A DNA stretch of 64,000 bases from JAJPKK01 sp963781195 (GTDB taxonomy: Bacteria; Pseudomonadota; Alphaproteobacteria; Rhizobiales; Xanthobacteraceae), in NCBI GenBank assembly GCA_963781195.1, contig CAWAEZ010000011.1:868001-932000 (forward strand), given 5' to 3'. The notes below the pieces were generated by a model. The model saw nothing but the letters and a program-made list of their open reading frames with translations. It did no database searches and was not told the origin of the DNA. Every line of letters starts with the position of its first letter. Position 1 is the stretch's first letter. Below, piece by piece: positions 45,220-53,693 of this stretch. The position numbers were made by a program, and so were the translations under genes.

Positions 45220-46089
45220 TCACAGCCGGGCGAGCAGCTCGGTCTTCTTGGCGGAAAACTCCTCTTCCGACAGGATTCCCTTCTGCCGCAACTCGGCCAG
45301 CCGCTCGATCTTGGCGAAAATGTCGGCTTCCGGGACGGCCTCCGCCCGGGCCGGCGCGGGGCGACGCAGCGGCGCGGGTTGCACGGGCTCGGGTTGCCGC
45401 ACCGGCTCGGGCTGACGCAACGCGGCCGGCGCGGACGCGCTCATCTCGCCGTCCGCGGAGAGGATGGGCAGCTGCGAGACGCTGACGGTCCCGTATTGGC
45501 TGGTGAAGGTGAGCGAGCCTCCGATTCCCTGCTGTTGGGAGACGCCGCCGATCTGATGGTCGAGCGTGTCGTAGACGGTGACGTGACCGTTGAGCTCCAC
45601 GGCCAGCCGACGGGCGGCGTTGAAATAGGCATAACGAGCCTGATTCTGCGCCCCGGAGCCGTTGGGAATCCCGAGACCCGCCGGCCACCATTGGCCTGCA
45701 GCCCGCCCCGGCGCCGCGGGGACGAACAAGCTCACCGAAGCGGCGCCCGCGTCCATGCCCCACTGCTGACCGCCACCTTGCGACTGCGACTGCGACTGCG
45801 AACTCGCCGGCGCCGCCACGAACGGCTGCCGTGCCAGAAGCTGGGACAGCTCCCCGCAAAGGCCTTCGATTTTCGCCTTGAGGCCGTGATTGAACATGTC
45901 GCCGACCATGGTCATGCCACCGAGCATCCACTGGCCGCCACCACCCAGATCCGGGTGATTGAATTGCGCCATCGTGCCCCTGCCGTTCACCAGGGCCTGC
46001 AGCAATGTCATCACCGCGTCGGTTCCGACGCCGTAGCGTTGCGCGAGCTCGCCAATTCTCTGCCGGCCCTGCTCGGTAAGTTGTTGCAA
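45220..46089 (-). CDS. SHOCT domain protein
   Basis: 289 residues from TTG 46089, chosen because TAGGAG lies 8 bp upstream and the protein then begins LQQLTEQGRQRIGELAQRYG, a natural start; the frame is open further upstream but runs through repeats. MTLLQALVNGRGTMAQFNHP and WMLGGMTMVGDMFNHGLKAK lead; a Gln/Ser/Pro-rich middle follows; the end is a typical short C-terminal SHOCT helix pair (DIFAKIERLAELRQKGILSE, EEFSAKKTELLARL). SHOCT domains mediate oligomer or membrane contacts. Function unknown. Confidence 0.75.
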   Translation of the reverse strand: MQQLTEQGRQRIGELAQRYGVGTDAVMTLLQALVNGRGTMAQFNHPDLGGGGQWMLGGMTMVGDMFNHGLKAKIEGLCGELSQLLARQPFVAAPASSQSQSQSQGGGQQWGMDAGAASVSLFVPAAPGRAAGQWWPAGLGIPNGSGAQNQARYAYFNAARRLAVELNGHVTVYDTLDHQIGGVSQQQGIGGSLTFTSQYGTVSVSQLPILSADGEMSASAPAALRQPEPVRQPEPVQPAPLRRPAPARAEAVPEADIFAKIERLAELRQKGILSEEEFSAKKTELLARL

Positions 46090-46176
46090 AGGCGTTGCTC
46101 CTAGAAGGCGCGAGGTTGATGTGGCACGTGCCGGCCACAGATTTGCGACCCATGACGCCGGTCCGTCCGCAGCACG

Positions 46177-46215
46177 GAACCGCGAGGCTGAACCGCGAGG
46201 CTGAACCGCGAGGCT
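46177..46215 (+). repeat. Three 13-bp tandem repeats
   Basis: GAACCGCGAGGCT occurs at 46177-46189, 46190-46202 and 46203-46215, followed by a broken fourth unit (TGAACCGGAG). It lies between the divergent SHOCT and ABC-F genes. A direct-repeat operator or slippage product is possible. Confidence 0.85.
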
Positions 46216-46325
46216 TGAACCGGAGCGCCTCGATCGCATGGGCGGGTTGTATCACAAGGCGCTTCCGTGCGCCGCGCCGCATGGCATAAGGACGGCCGCA
46301 GCAACGGCCTGGAATTCACCCGCCT

Positions 46326-47948
46326 ATGATCCGACTCGACAACATCAGCAAGCAGAACGGCCATCAGCTCCTCTTCATCGAGGCCTCCGCAGCGCTCCAG
46401 AAGGGAGAGAAGGTCGGCCTCGTCGGACCCAACGGCGCCGGCAAGACGACGCTGTTCCGGATGATCACCGGCCAGGACCAGCCCGACGAAGGCCAGGTGG
46501 CGGTCGATCGCGGCGTGACCATCGGCTATTTCAGCCAGGACGTCGGCGAAATGGCGGGCCGCAGCGCAGTGGCCGAGGTGATGGACGGCGCCGGCCCGGT
46601 GAGCGAGGTCGCGGCGGAGCTCAAGTCGCTCGAGGCCGCCATGGGCGACCCGGACCGCGCCGACGACATGGAGGAGATCGTCGCCCGCTATGGCGAAGTA
46701 CAGGGCCGCTTCGAGGAGCTCGACGGCTATGCCCTCGAGGGTCGCGCGCGCGAAGTGCTCGCCGGCCTCGGATTCAGCGAGGAGATGATGGACGGCGACG
46801 TCGGCGGGCTGTCGGGCGGCTGGAAGATGCGGGTGGCGCTCGCCCGCATCCTGCTGATGCGCCCCGACGCCATGCTGCTCGACGAGCCGAGCAACCATCT
46901 CGACCTGGAAAGCCTGATCTGGCTGGAAGACTTCCTCAAGGGCTACGAGGGCGGGCTGCTGATGACGTCGCACGACCGCGAATTCATGAACCGCATCGTC
47001 AACAAGGTGGTGGAGATCGACGGCGGCACCCTCACCGCCTATTCCGGCAATTACGAGTTCTACGAGCAGCAGCGGGCGCTGGGCGAAAAGCAGCAGCAGG
47101 CCCAGTTCGAGCGTCAGCAGGCGATGCTCGCGAAAGAGATCAAGTTCATCGAGCGCTTCAAGGCACGCGCCTCCCATGCCGCCCAGGTGCAGAGCCGGGT
47201 GAAGAAGCTCGAGAAGATCGACCGGGTCGAGCCGCCCAAGCGCCGCCAGACCGTGCAGTTCGACTTCCCGCCGGCGCCGCGGTCCGGCGAGGATGTCGTA
47301 AGCCTTAAGAACGTGCACAAGGGCTATGGCAGCCGTCGCATCTACGAGGGGCTCGACTTCATCGTCCGCCGCCGGGAACGCTGGTGCGTGATGGGCGTCA
47401 ACGGCGCGGGCAAGTCCACGCTGCTGAAGCTGATTGCCGGCTCGACCGCGCCCGACGAGGGGACGGTGGCGCTCGGCGGCAGCGTGAAGATGGGCTATTT
47501 CGCGCAGCACGCGATGGACCTCCTCGACGGCGAGCGCACCGTGTTCCAGTCCCTGGAGGACTCCTTTCCCCAGGCCGGCCAGGGCTCGCTGCGCGCGCTC
47601 GCCGGCTGCTTCGGATTTTCCGGCGACGACATCGAGAAGAAATGCCGGGTGCTGTCCGGCGGCGAGAAGGCCCGGCTGGTGATGGCACAGATGCTCTACG
47701 ACCCGCCGAACTTCCTGGTGCTGGACGAGCCGACCAACCATCTCGACATCACGACGAAGGAGATGCTCCTGACGGCGCTCGCCCAATACGAGGGCACCAT
47801 GCTGTTCGTCTCGCACGACCGTCACTTCCTCGCGGCCCTCTCCAACCGGGTGCTGGAGCTGACGCCGGACGGCATTCGCAAATACGGCGGCGGCTACACG
47901 GAATACGTGGCCCGCACCGGCCACGAGGCGCCCGGCCTGCGCAGCTGA
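46326..47948 (+). CDS. ABC-F family ATPase (EttA/YbiT/Uup group)
   Basis: 540 residues with two ATP-binding domains and no membrane part. First domain: GPNGAGKTTL, LSGGWKMRVALARIL, LLDEPSNHLDL. Second: GVNGAGKSTLL, LSGGEKARLVMAQML, LVLDEPTNHLDI. The inter-domain linker (roughly residues 240-320) has the helical P-site-tRNA interaction motif character. ABC-F proteins act on the ribosome, resolving stalls or protecting from antibiotics; a housekeeping role is likely, given the typical chromosomal context. Confidence 0.9.
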   Translation: MIRLDNISKQNGHQLLFIEASAALQKGEKVGLVGPNGAGKTTLFRMITGQDQPDEGQVAVDRGVTIGYFSQDVGEMAGRSAVAEVMDGAGPVSEVAAELKSLEAAMGDPDRADDMEEIVARYGEVQGRFEELDGYALEGRAREVLAGLGFSEEMMDGDVGGLSGGWKMRVALARILLMRPDAMLLDEPSNHLDLESLIWLEDFLKGYEGGLLMTSHDREFMNRIVNKVVEIDGGTLTAYSGNYEFYEQQRALGEKQQQAQFERQQAMLAKEIKFIERFKARASHAAQVQSRVKKLEKIDRVEPPKRRQTVQFDFPPAPRSGEDVVSLKNVHKGYGSRRIYEGLDFIVRRRERWCVMGVNGAGKSTLLKLIAGSTAPDEGTVALGGSVKMGYFAQHAMDLLDGERTVFQSLEDSFPQAGQGSLRALAGCFGFSGDDIEKKCRVLSGGEKARLVMAQMLYDPPNFLVLDEPTNHLDITTKEMLLTALAQYEGTMLFVSHDRHFLAALSNRVLELTPDGIRKYGGGYTEYVARTGHEAPGLRS

Positions 47949-48074
47949 GACAGCGCACCTGCGCAGCTGGAAACGCGCCTGCGGTATCGCCCCCAACGCC
48001 GCGTGTGTATCATGGCGAAGTCCCAGACCGGTCCGAACGAGAATCCCGGCTGGAAAACGTCTTGGGAGGAGCGT

Positions 48075-49118
48075 ATGCAAGTTCGTCTGGCTTCGGTCGC
48101 CGTGTGCGCCGGGCTCGTCATGTCCGGCCTCGCCGGCGCGATCGCGCGCGTGGAGGCCCAGCCTGCACCGGCGGCGCAGCCGCCAGGTCCCGCCGCTCCG
48201 CCGGACACGGCCGCGCTGCGCGAGCAATATGAAAAATGGCGGACCGAGTTCAAGACCTGGGGCCGCTGGGCGCCCATCGGTCAGGACTCCAAGGGCACGA
48301 CGAGCTTCATCACGCCGGAGAAGGTGCTCGGCGCGACCAAGCTGGTGAAGGACGGCATCGTGGTTTCGCTCGCCCATGCTGAACCGCAGACGGTGGCCGC
48401 CGATGTCCTGGCGCCCGGCATTTTCCACCGCGTCACCAACGCCATCACCGATGTCGGCACCACCGACAACTACCAGGTGAGCTACCACGGCCAGACGGTG
48501 GCGCACATCGACACCTGGTGCCACTTCTTCGAGAACGGCCAGATGTACAACGGCATTCCTGTCAAGGAGAACCTGACCAGCGAGGCCGGATGCATCAAGG
48601 GCAACGTGATGAACTGGAAGGGCGGCATCACCACGCGTGCCGTCCTCTACGACATCGCGCAGCTCAAGGGCGTCGACTGGCTCGATCCCAACGTGCCGGT
48701 CACGCGCGCCGACCTCGAAGCGTGGGAAAAGAAGTCCGGCGTGAAGATCGGCCCCGGCGACATCCCACTCCTCTACACCGGCCGCTGGAAGCGGCGCGAA
48801 GCGCTCGGGCCCTGGACCGGCCAGGTGGCGGGCTACTATCCCGACACGATCCCGTGGATGCACGAGCGATTGCCCGCCTTCATCGGCCACGACTTCAACA
48901 TCGACTGGAATCCGCGGCCGGGCTGGGAGGGAATGCGCAACCCGATCCATGTCGCGGTGCTGATCTGGATGGGCATCAACATCGTCGAGTGCCTCGACCT
49001 CGAGGAACTCGCGGCGACGGCACGGCGGCTCAACCGCTACGAGTTCATGATCACCTTCGCGCCGCTGCCGGTGGAGGGCGGCACCGGATCGCCGGTCAAT
49101 CCGCTCGTCACGTTCTGA
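48075..49118 (+). CDS. Exported cyclase/kynurenine-formamidase-fold hydrolase
   Basis: 347 residues from ATG 48075 (GGGAGGA upstream), with a signal peptide (MQVRLASVAVCAGLVMSGLA) and a Pro/Ala-rich spacer. The metal-site region reads VAHIDTWCHFFENGQMYNGI, a divergent form of the HxGTHxDxxxH motif of COG1878 hydrolases; GPGDIPLLYTGRWKRRE and INIVECLDLEELAATARRLN are other family segments. Cytosolic members hydrolyse N-formylkynurenine or cyclic amides; the exported branch is uncharacterised. It stands alone. Confidence 0.8.
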   Translation: MQVRLASVAVCAGLVMSGLAGAIARVEAQPAPAAQPPGPAAPPDTAALREQYEKWRTEFKTWGRWAPIGQDSKGTTSFITPEKVLGATKLVKDGIVVSLAHAEPQTVAADVLAPGIFHRVTNAITDVGTTDNYQVSYHGQTVAHIDTWCHFFENGQMYNGIPVKENLTSEAGCIKGNVMNWKGGITTRAVLYDIAQLKGVDWLDPNVPVTRADLEAWEKKSGVKIGPGDIPLLYTGRWKRREALGPWTGQVAGYYPDTIPWMHERLPAFIGHDFNIDWNPRPGWEGMRNPIHVAVLIWMGINIVECLDLEELAATARRLNRYEFMITFAPLPVEGGTGSPVNPLVTF

Positions 49119-49150
49119 ACAGTTGTTCTGGAGAAACTTCCCACACTGAA

Positions 49151-49270
49151 CTGTCATCGCCCGGCTTGACCGGGCGATCCAGTAACCACCGGACTCCCGG
49201 TGGGCACAGTCTCAGAAACAGCGATGGCACAAGGGTTACTGGATTGCCCGGTCAAGCCGGGCAATGACAG
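49151..49270. repeat. REP pair with compensatory changes
   Basis: 37-bp arms at 49151-49187 and 49234-49270 are inverted copies with two differences. Each arm itself folds as GCCCGG-cttga-CCGGGC, and the two differences (C/G pair in one arm, T/A pair in the other) preserve base pairing in each hairpin. This is a REP/BIME-like unit between a convergent gene pair. Confidence 0.85.
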
Positions 49271-49299
49271 GCTTTGGTAGTGAGTGCACCCTCCGCACA

Positions 49300-50442
49300 T
49301 CACACTGCCGGCAAGTCCCCCCTCGCCCACCCTTCCTTCACGGCGGCGCGGAAGTCCGCGAGCCGGCCGGCCGCGATGGCATCGCGCATGCCCTGCATCA
49401 GGTCCTGGAAATAATAGAGATTGACCTCGCTCGCGAGCATCGCGCCGACGAGTTCGCTCGCCTTGATGAGGTGGTGCAGGTAGGCGCGCGAATAGTCGCG
49501 TGCCGCCGGGCAGCGGCTGTCGGGATCGAGCGGGCGCGGATCGGCGGCGTGGCGGGCGTTGCGCAGGTTGATCGGGCCGAAGCGCGTGTAGACGAGGCCG
49601 TGGCGGCCGTTGCGGGTCGGCAGCACGCAGTCGAACATGTCGATGCCGCGCGCCACCGCCTCGAGGAGATCGTCGGGCGTGCCCACCCCCATCAGGTAGC
49701 GGGGCCGGTCGGCCGGCAGCAGCGGCACCACCGCCTCGATCATGTCGAGCATCACCGCCTGCGGCTCGCCGACCGCGAGGCCGCCGATGGCGTAGCCGTC
49801 GAATCCGATCTCGCCGAGCGCGCGGGTGCTCGCCTGGCGCAGCGCGCGGTCGTCGCCGCCCTGGACGATGCCGTAGAGCGCGCGGCCGGGCGAACCGCCC
49901 GCGAAGGCGCGCTTGCAGCGCTCCGCCCAGGCGAGCGAGAGGTTCATGGCGCGCGCGAGCTCGGCTTGGGGCTGCGGCAGGCGGATGCACTCGTCGAGCT
50001 GCATCACGATGTCGGAGCCGAGCAGGGCCTGGATCTCGATGGCACGCTCGGGCGTGAGCGACACCGTCGCGCCGTCGAGATGGGAGCGAAACACCACGCC
50101 GTTCTCGTCGAGCTTGCGGAGGCTCGCGAGCGACATCACCTGGAAGCCGCCGGAATCGGTGAGGATGGGATGCGGCCAGTTGGCGAACTTGTGGAGGCCG
50201 CCGAGCGCCGCGATCTGTTCCGCGCCGGGCCGCAGCATCAAATGATAGGTGTTGCCGAGTACGATATCGGCGCCGGAGGCCTTCACGTCGCGCCAGTGGA
50301 CGCCCTTCATCGCGCCCTGGGTCCCGACCGGCATGAAGGCGGGCGTGCGCACCGCGCCGTGCGCGGTGTGGATCATGCCGGTGCGTGCGTCGCCATCCTG
50401 GGCGGCGATGCGAAACGCAAAGACGGCGGGGGTATCATTCAT
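49300..50442 (-). CDS. tgt: tRNA-guanine transglycosylase with degenerate zinc site
   Basis: 380 residues from ATG 50442, which overlaps the queA stop by 8 bp; longer starts upstream lie inside queA. It inserts preQ1 at G34 of GUN tRNAs in queuosine synthesis. Catalytic motifs are intact: LTDSGGFQVMSL and FDCVLPTRNGRHGLVYTRFG. The C-terminal zinc motif, CxCxxC plus His in E. coli (C302, C304, C307, H333), reads DSRCPAARDYSRAYLHHL and SEVNLYYF, so only one of four ligands is kept. Confidence 0.93.
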   Translation of the reverse strand: MNDTPAVFAFRIAAQDGDARTGMIHTAHGAVRTPAFMPVGTQGAMKGVHWRDVKASGADIVLGNTYHLMLRPGAEQIAALGGLHKFANWPHPILTDSGGFQVMSLASLRKLDENGVVFRSHLDGATVSLTPERAIEIQALLGSDIVMQLDECIRLPQPQAELARAMNLSLAWAERCKRAFAGGSPGRALYGIVQGGDDRALRQASTRALGEIGFDGYAIGGLAVGEPQAVMLDMIEAVVPLLPADRPRYLMGVGTPDDLLEAVARGIDMFDCVLPTRNGRHGLVYTRFGPINLRNARHAADPRPLDPDSRCPAARDYSRAYLHHLIKASELVGAMLASEVNLYYFQDLMQGMRDAIAAGRLADFRAAVKEGWARGDLPAV

Positions 50443-51517
50443 GGGCGGGAAATAGCAGGCAGGCATCGCCATAGGAATAGAAGCGATAACCCGCGGCGAC
50501 CGCGTGGGCATAGGCGCGCCGCATCACGTCGAGGCCGCAGAACGCAGCGACCAGCATGAACAGGGTCGAGCGCGGCAGATGGAAGTTCGTCAGGAGCACG
50601 TCGACGGCGCGGAAGCGATAGCCGGGCGTGATGAAGATGTCGGTCTCGCCGGAAAACGGCGCGAAGCTGCGGTCGGCGCGCGCCGCGCTTTCGAGCAGGC
50701 GCAGCGACGTGGTGCCGACGGCGACGATGCGGCCGCCGGCGGCACGCGTCGCGTTGAGCGCAGCGGCGGTTTCGGTGTCGAGGTGCCCCCATTCGGAGTG
50801 CATCTTGTGGGCGGCGAGATCCTCGGCCTTGACCGGCAGGAAGGTCCCGGCGCCGACATGGAGCGTGACGGTGCGCAGGCCGACGCCGCGCGCGGCGAGC
50901 CGGTCCACGAGGTCCGGCGTGAAATGCAGCCCGGCTGTGGGCGCGGCCACCGCGCCCTCCTCGCGGGCGAACAGGGTTTGGTAATCGGCGCGGTCGCGCG
51001 CGTCGGTCGGACGCCGCGCGGCGATATAGGGCGGCAGCGGCACCGCGCCGCGCGCCGCGATCGCGGCGTCGAGCACGGGCCCGTGGAAGGCGAACCCAAA
51101 GGTCACCTCGCCGGCCTCGCCCTTCGCCTCGACGGTGGCGTCGAGCTCGTCGAGGAAGCATACGCTGCCGGCGGCGCCGAACCGCACGACGTCGCCGGCG
51201 GCGAGCTTGCGGGCCGGCTTGACCAGGGCCTGCCAGCGCGCGCCGTCGAGCCGCTTGATCAGCGTCGCCTCGATCTTCACCTCCGCTCCACGGCCGAGGC
51301 GCCGGCCGTGGAGTTGCGCCGCGATCACCTTGGTATCGTTGACGACGAGCTGGTCGCCGGCGCGCAGCAGGTCCGGCAGGTCGCGCACGATGCGGTCCTC
51401 GCACGGCTCCGCCTTGTCCGCCCGCACCACGAGCAGCTGTGCCGCATCGCGCGGGCTCGCCGGCCGCAGCGCGATGCGGTCCGCCGGTAGGTCGAAGTCG
51501 AACAGGTCGGTGCGCAT
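50435..51517 (-). CDS. queA: S-adenosylmethionine:tRNA ribosyltransferase-isomerase
   Basis: 360 residues. It moves the ribosyl group of SAM to preQ1-tRNA to make epoxyqueuosine, the step after Tgt. Family segments DLPADRIALRPASPRDAAQL, GRGAEVKIEATLIKRLDG, YQTLFAREEGAVAAPTAGLH and FITPGYRFRAVDVLLTNFHL are clear. It overlaps tgt by 8 bp (translational coupling) and is preceded by a palindromic repeat, so queA-tgt is probably a two-gene unit separate from the isomerases. Confidence 0.95.
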   Translation of the reverse strand: MRTDLFDFDLPADRIALRPASPRDAAQLLVVRADKAEPCEDRIVRDLPDLLRAGDQLVVNDTKVIAAQLHGRRLGRGAEVKIEATLIKRLDGARWQALVKPARKLAAGDVVRFGAAGSVCFLDELDATVEAKGEAGEVTFGFAFHGPVLDAAIAARGAVPLPPYIAARRPTDARDRADYQTLFAREEGAVAAPTAGLHFTPDLVDRLAARGVGLRTVTLHVGAGTFLPVKAEDLAAHKMHSEWGHLDTETAAALNATRAAGGRIVAVGTTSLRLLESAARADRSFAPFSGETDIFITPGYRFRAVDVLLTNFHLPRSTLFMLVAAFCGLDVMRRAYAHAVAAGYRFYSYGDACLLFPAHE

Positions 51518-51598
51518 TGGTGATCGTTGGGCCTCGGCCCGCCCGGCGGGATGAGGGTGTCTGCTCCGTCAGATGCCTCGGGTTGATCGGCCGCCCGG

Positions 51599-51739
51599 CC
51601 CCCCTCCCCACCCCTCCCCCGCAAGTGGGAGAGGGAGGGACGCACCCGCACGGCGGAGGTAAAGGCCTTCCCTCTGCAATCAATGCCACCAGCCTCTGCA
51701 GTCCCCTCTCCCGCTTGCGGGGGAGGGTCAGGGAGGGGG
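51599..51739. repeat. Inverted repeat of the CCCTCCCC-GCAAG type
   Basis: Arms at 51599-51634 and 51704-51739 are imperfect inverted copies (CCCCTCCCCCGCAAGTGGGA and partner), each with its own small hairpin (CTCCCGCTTGCGGGGGAG). It lies between ppi and queA on the same strand. Confidence 0.7.
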
Positions 51740-51783
51740 CACGCTGACGCGCGACACCCGACAGCGTCGCCCGCCGGCCGTGA

Positions 51784-52248
51784 TCAGGCGGCCGCGTCGG
51801 TGGCCATGCGCGCCTTGACGATGCGGTCGGGATTGGCGACCGGCTCGCCGCGCTTGATCTTGTCGACGTTCTCCATGCCCGAGGTGACCTTGCCCCAGAC
51901 GGTGTACTGGCCGTTGAGAAACGGCGCGTCGGCGAAACAGATGAAGAATTGGCTGTCGCCGGAATCCGGGTTCTGCGCGCGCGCCATGGAGACGGTGCCG
52001 CGCACGTGCTTCTCCTTGGAGAACTCCGCCTTGAGCTTCTTGCCGGAGCCGCCAGTGCCGGTGCCCTGGGGGCAGCCGGTCTGCGCCATGAAGCCGTCGA
52101 TGACGCGGTGGAACACGATGCCGTCGTAAAAGCCTTCGCGCACCAGCTCCTTGATGCGGGCGACATGCTGCGGGGCGACCTCCGGCTGCATTTCGATGGT
52201 CACCGGGCCCTGGGTCGTATCGAGGATCATGGTGTTTTCAGTGGTCAT
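51784..52248 (-). CDS. Cytosolic cyclophilin-type peptidyl-prolyl isomerase
   Basis: 154 residues from ATG 52248 (MTTENTMILDTTQGPVTIEM); a longer frame to 52308 would overlap the upstream isomerase and is less likely. Active-site segments FYDGIVFHRVIDGFMAQTGC, GTVSMARAQNPDSGDSQFFI and GKVTSGMENVDKIKRGE are complete, including FHR and QFFI. No signal peptide, in contrast to its exported paralogue 56 bp upstream. The pair and coaD form a conserved rhizobial cluster. Confidence 0.92.
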   Translation of the reverse strand: MTTENTMILDTTQGPVTIEMQPEVAPQHVARIKELVREGFYDGIVFHRVIDGFMAQTGCPQGTGTGGSGKKLKAEFSKEKHVRGTVSMARAQNPDSGDSQFFICFADAPFLNGQYTVWGKVTSGMENVDKIKRGEPVANPDRIVKARMATDAAA

Positions 52249-52304
52249 GTTTTTCGTCTTTCGTGGCTTGCGGTCGTCGATGATGGTGATGACGGAGGGG
52301 CGGC

Positions 52305-52865
52305 TCACTTGACGTCCGCGGCCACCCGCACGCTCGTCATCTTGTCCGGGCCGATCACCGTCCCGTTGGTCTGGGCATCGCCCTTCTTGAGCTTGTCGAC
52401 CACATCCATGCCGGACAGCACCTCGCCGACCACCGTGTACTTGCCGTTGAGCGAAGGCCCGTCGGCGAACATGATGAAGAACTGGCTGTTGGCGGAGTTG
52501 GGATCGCTGGTGCGCGCCATGCCGACGATGCCGCGCTTATAGGGCACGTTGGAGAACTCGGCCGGCAGGTCAGGATACTTCGAGCCGCCGGTGCCGTTGC
52601 CGTTCTGGCCGTCGCCGGTCTGCGCCATGAAGCCGGCGATGACGCGATGGAAGGGAACGTTGTCGTAGTACTTGTCGCGGGCGAGCTGCTTGAGCCGCTC
52701 GGCGTGCTTGGGCGCGATATCGTTGCGCAGCTTCACGACGATCGGGCCCTTGGTGGTGTCGATGATCAGGGTGTTCTGCGGGTCGGCACCGGCCGGCAGC
52801 TTCGGCTGGGCGAGGGCCGGCGCGACGGCGAAGAGAACGGCAAACACTGCGAGCATGCGCATCAT
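52305..52865 (-). CDS. Periplasmic cyclophilin-type peptidyl-prolyl isomerase
   Basis: 186 residues with a signal peptide (MMRMLAVFAVLFAVAPALAQ). Active-site segments YYDNVPFHRVIAGFMAQTGD, GIVGMARTSDPNSANSQFFI and LNGKYTVVGEVLSGMDVVD are complete. It catalyses proline isomerisation during folding of exported proteins. It lies 36 bp after coaD and 56 bp before the cytosolic copy; all three are probably one transcript. Confidence 0.93.
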   Translation of the reverse strand: MMRMLAVFAVLFAVAPALAQPKLPAGADPQNTLIIDTTKGPIVVKLRNDIAPKHAERLKQLARDKYYDNVPFHRVIAGFMAQTGDGQNGNGTGGSKYPDLPAEFSNVPYKRGIVGMARTSDPNSANSQFFIMFADGPSLNGKYTVVGEVLSGMDVVDKLKKGDAQTNGTVIGPDKMTSVRVAADVK

Positions 52866-52901
52866 GGGGACTTCCTCTCAGGTGTCGTCGGATAGGGTCT
52901 G

Positions 52902-53483
52902 TCAGTTGGTCTTGTGGCCGGCGGCGATGCCGGCGGGTTTCTTGTCGGCCGGCGTCCGCTCGGCCATCGTCGCGACGGACGAGGCCTTGGCCGCGAACTT
53001 CTTCTCGAGGAGGCTCGCGACCGTCGCCGGCACGAAGGCCGAGATGTCGCCGCCCATTGCGGCGATCTGCCGGACCAGCGTCGCGGTGATGGGACGGACC
53101 AGCGGCGACGCTGGCAGGAACACCGTCTGCACCTCGGGCGCCATCGCCGCGTTCATTCCGGCGAGCTGCATCTCGTAGTCGAGGTCGGTGCCGTCGCGCA
53201 ACCCGCGGATCATCAGCGTCGCGCCGACCCGCCGCGCGGTGGTCACCGCAAGGTCGTCGAAGGTCATGCACTCGAACGCGCAGCCCATCTCGCGCACCAG
53301 GCCGCCGCACGTCTCGGTGATCATCGCGAGCCGCTCGTCGGGCGAAAACAGCGGCACCTTGCCGGGATGGATGCCGATCGCGATGACCAGCCGGCTCGCG
53401 AGCTTCGCCGCATGGCGCACGACATCGACGTGCCCGTTGGTCACGGGGTCGAACGAGCCGGCATAGAGGGCAACAGGTTGCAT
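52902..53483 (-). CDS. coaD: Phosphopantetheine adenylyltransferase
   Basis: 193 residues. It adenylates 4'-phosphopantetheine in the fourth step of CoA synthesis. The nucleotidyltransferase motif is AGSFDPVTNGHVDVV; RGLRDGTDLDYEMQLAGMNA is the family centre; the usual S/T-rich ISSTxVR appears as PITATLVRQIA. About 25 Lys/Ala-rich residues extend the C-terminus beyond the ~165-residue norm. In rhizobia gyrA commonly precedes coaD; here an unrelated divergent ankyrin gene occupies that place. Confidence 0.95.
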   Translation of the reverse strand: MQPVALYAGSFDPVTNGHVDVVRHAAKLASRLVIAIGIHPGKVPLFSPDERLAMITETCGGLVREMGCAFECMTFDDLAVTTARRVGATLMIRGLRDGTDLDYEMQLAGMNAAMAPEVQTVFLPASPLVRPITATLVRQIAAMGGDISAFVPATVASLLEKKFAAKASSVATMAERTPADKKPAGIAAGHKTN

Positions 53484-53693
53484 GGGCTCGATCTAGCCTT
53501 TGGGCCCGGCCCAGGCAAGGATGCCGCGTGGCGCCCGACCGCAGAGGCTCGGGACACCGACCGGTTCCGTCCACCGGCCGCCCTTGAACGGACATTAGTT
53601 CCTCAATGAACTTAATTGGTTAGCGCTGGGTTCGCGGGAGCGCAGCGGCGCAAGCCCGGGATTTCGCTGCGCCGGCCGGGCAGGCCCGCTAGG

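Noticed and set aside
51599..51739. Repeats considered as a CRISPR array
   Set aside because: Only two arms, inverted and not direct, with unequal internal sequence and no cas genes.
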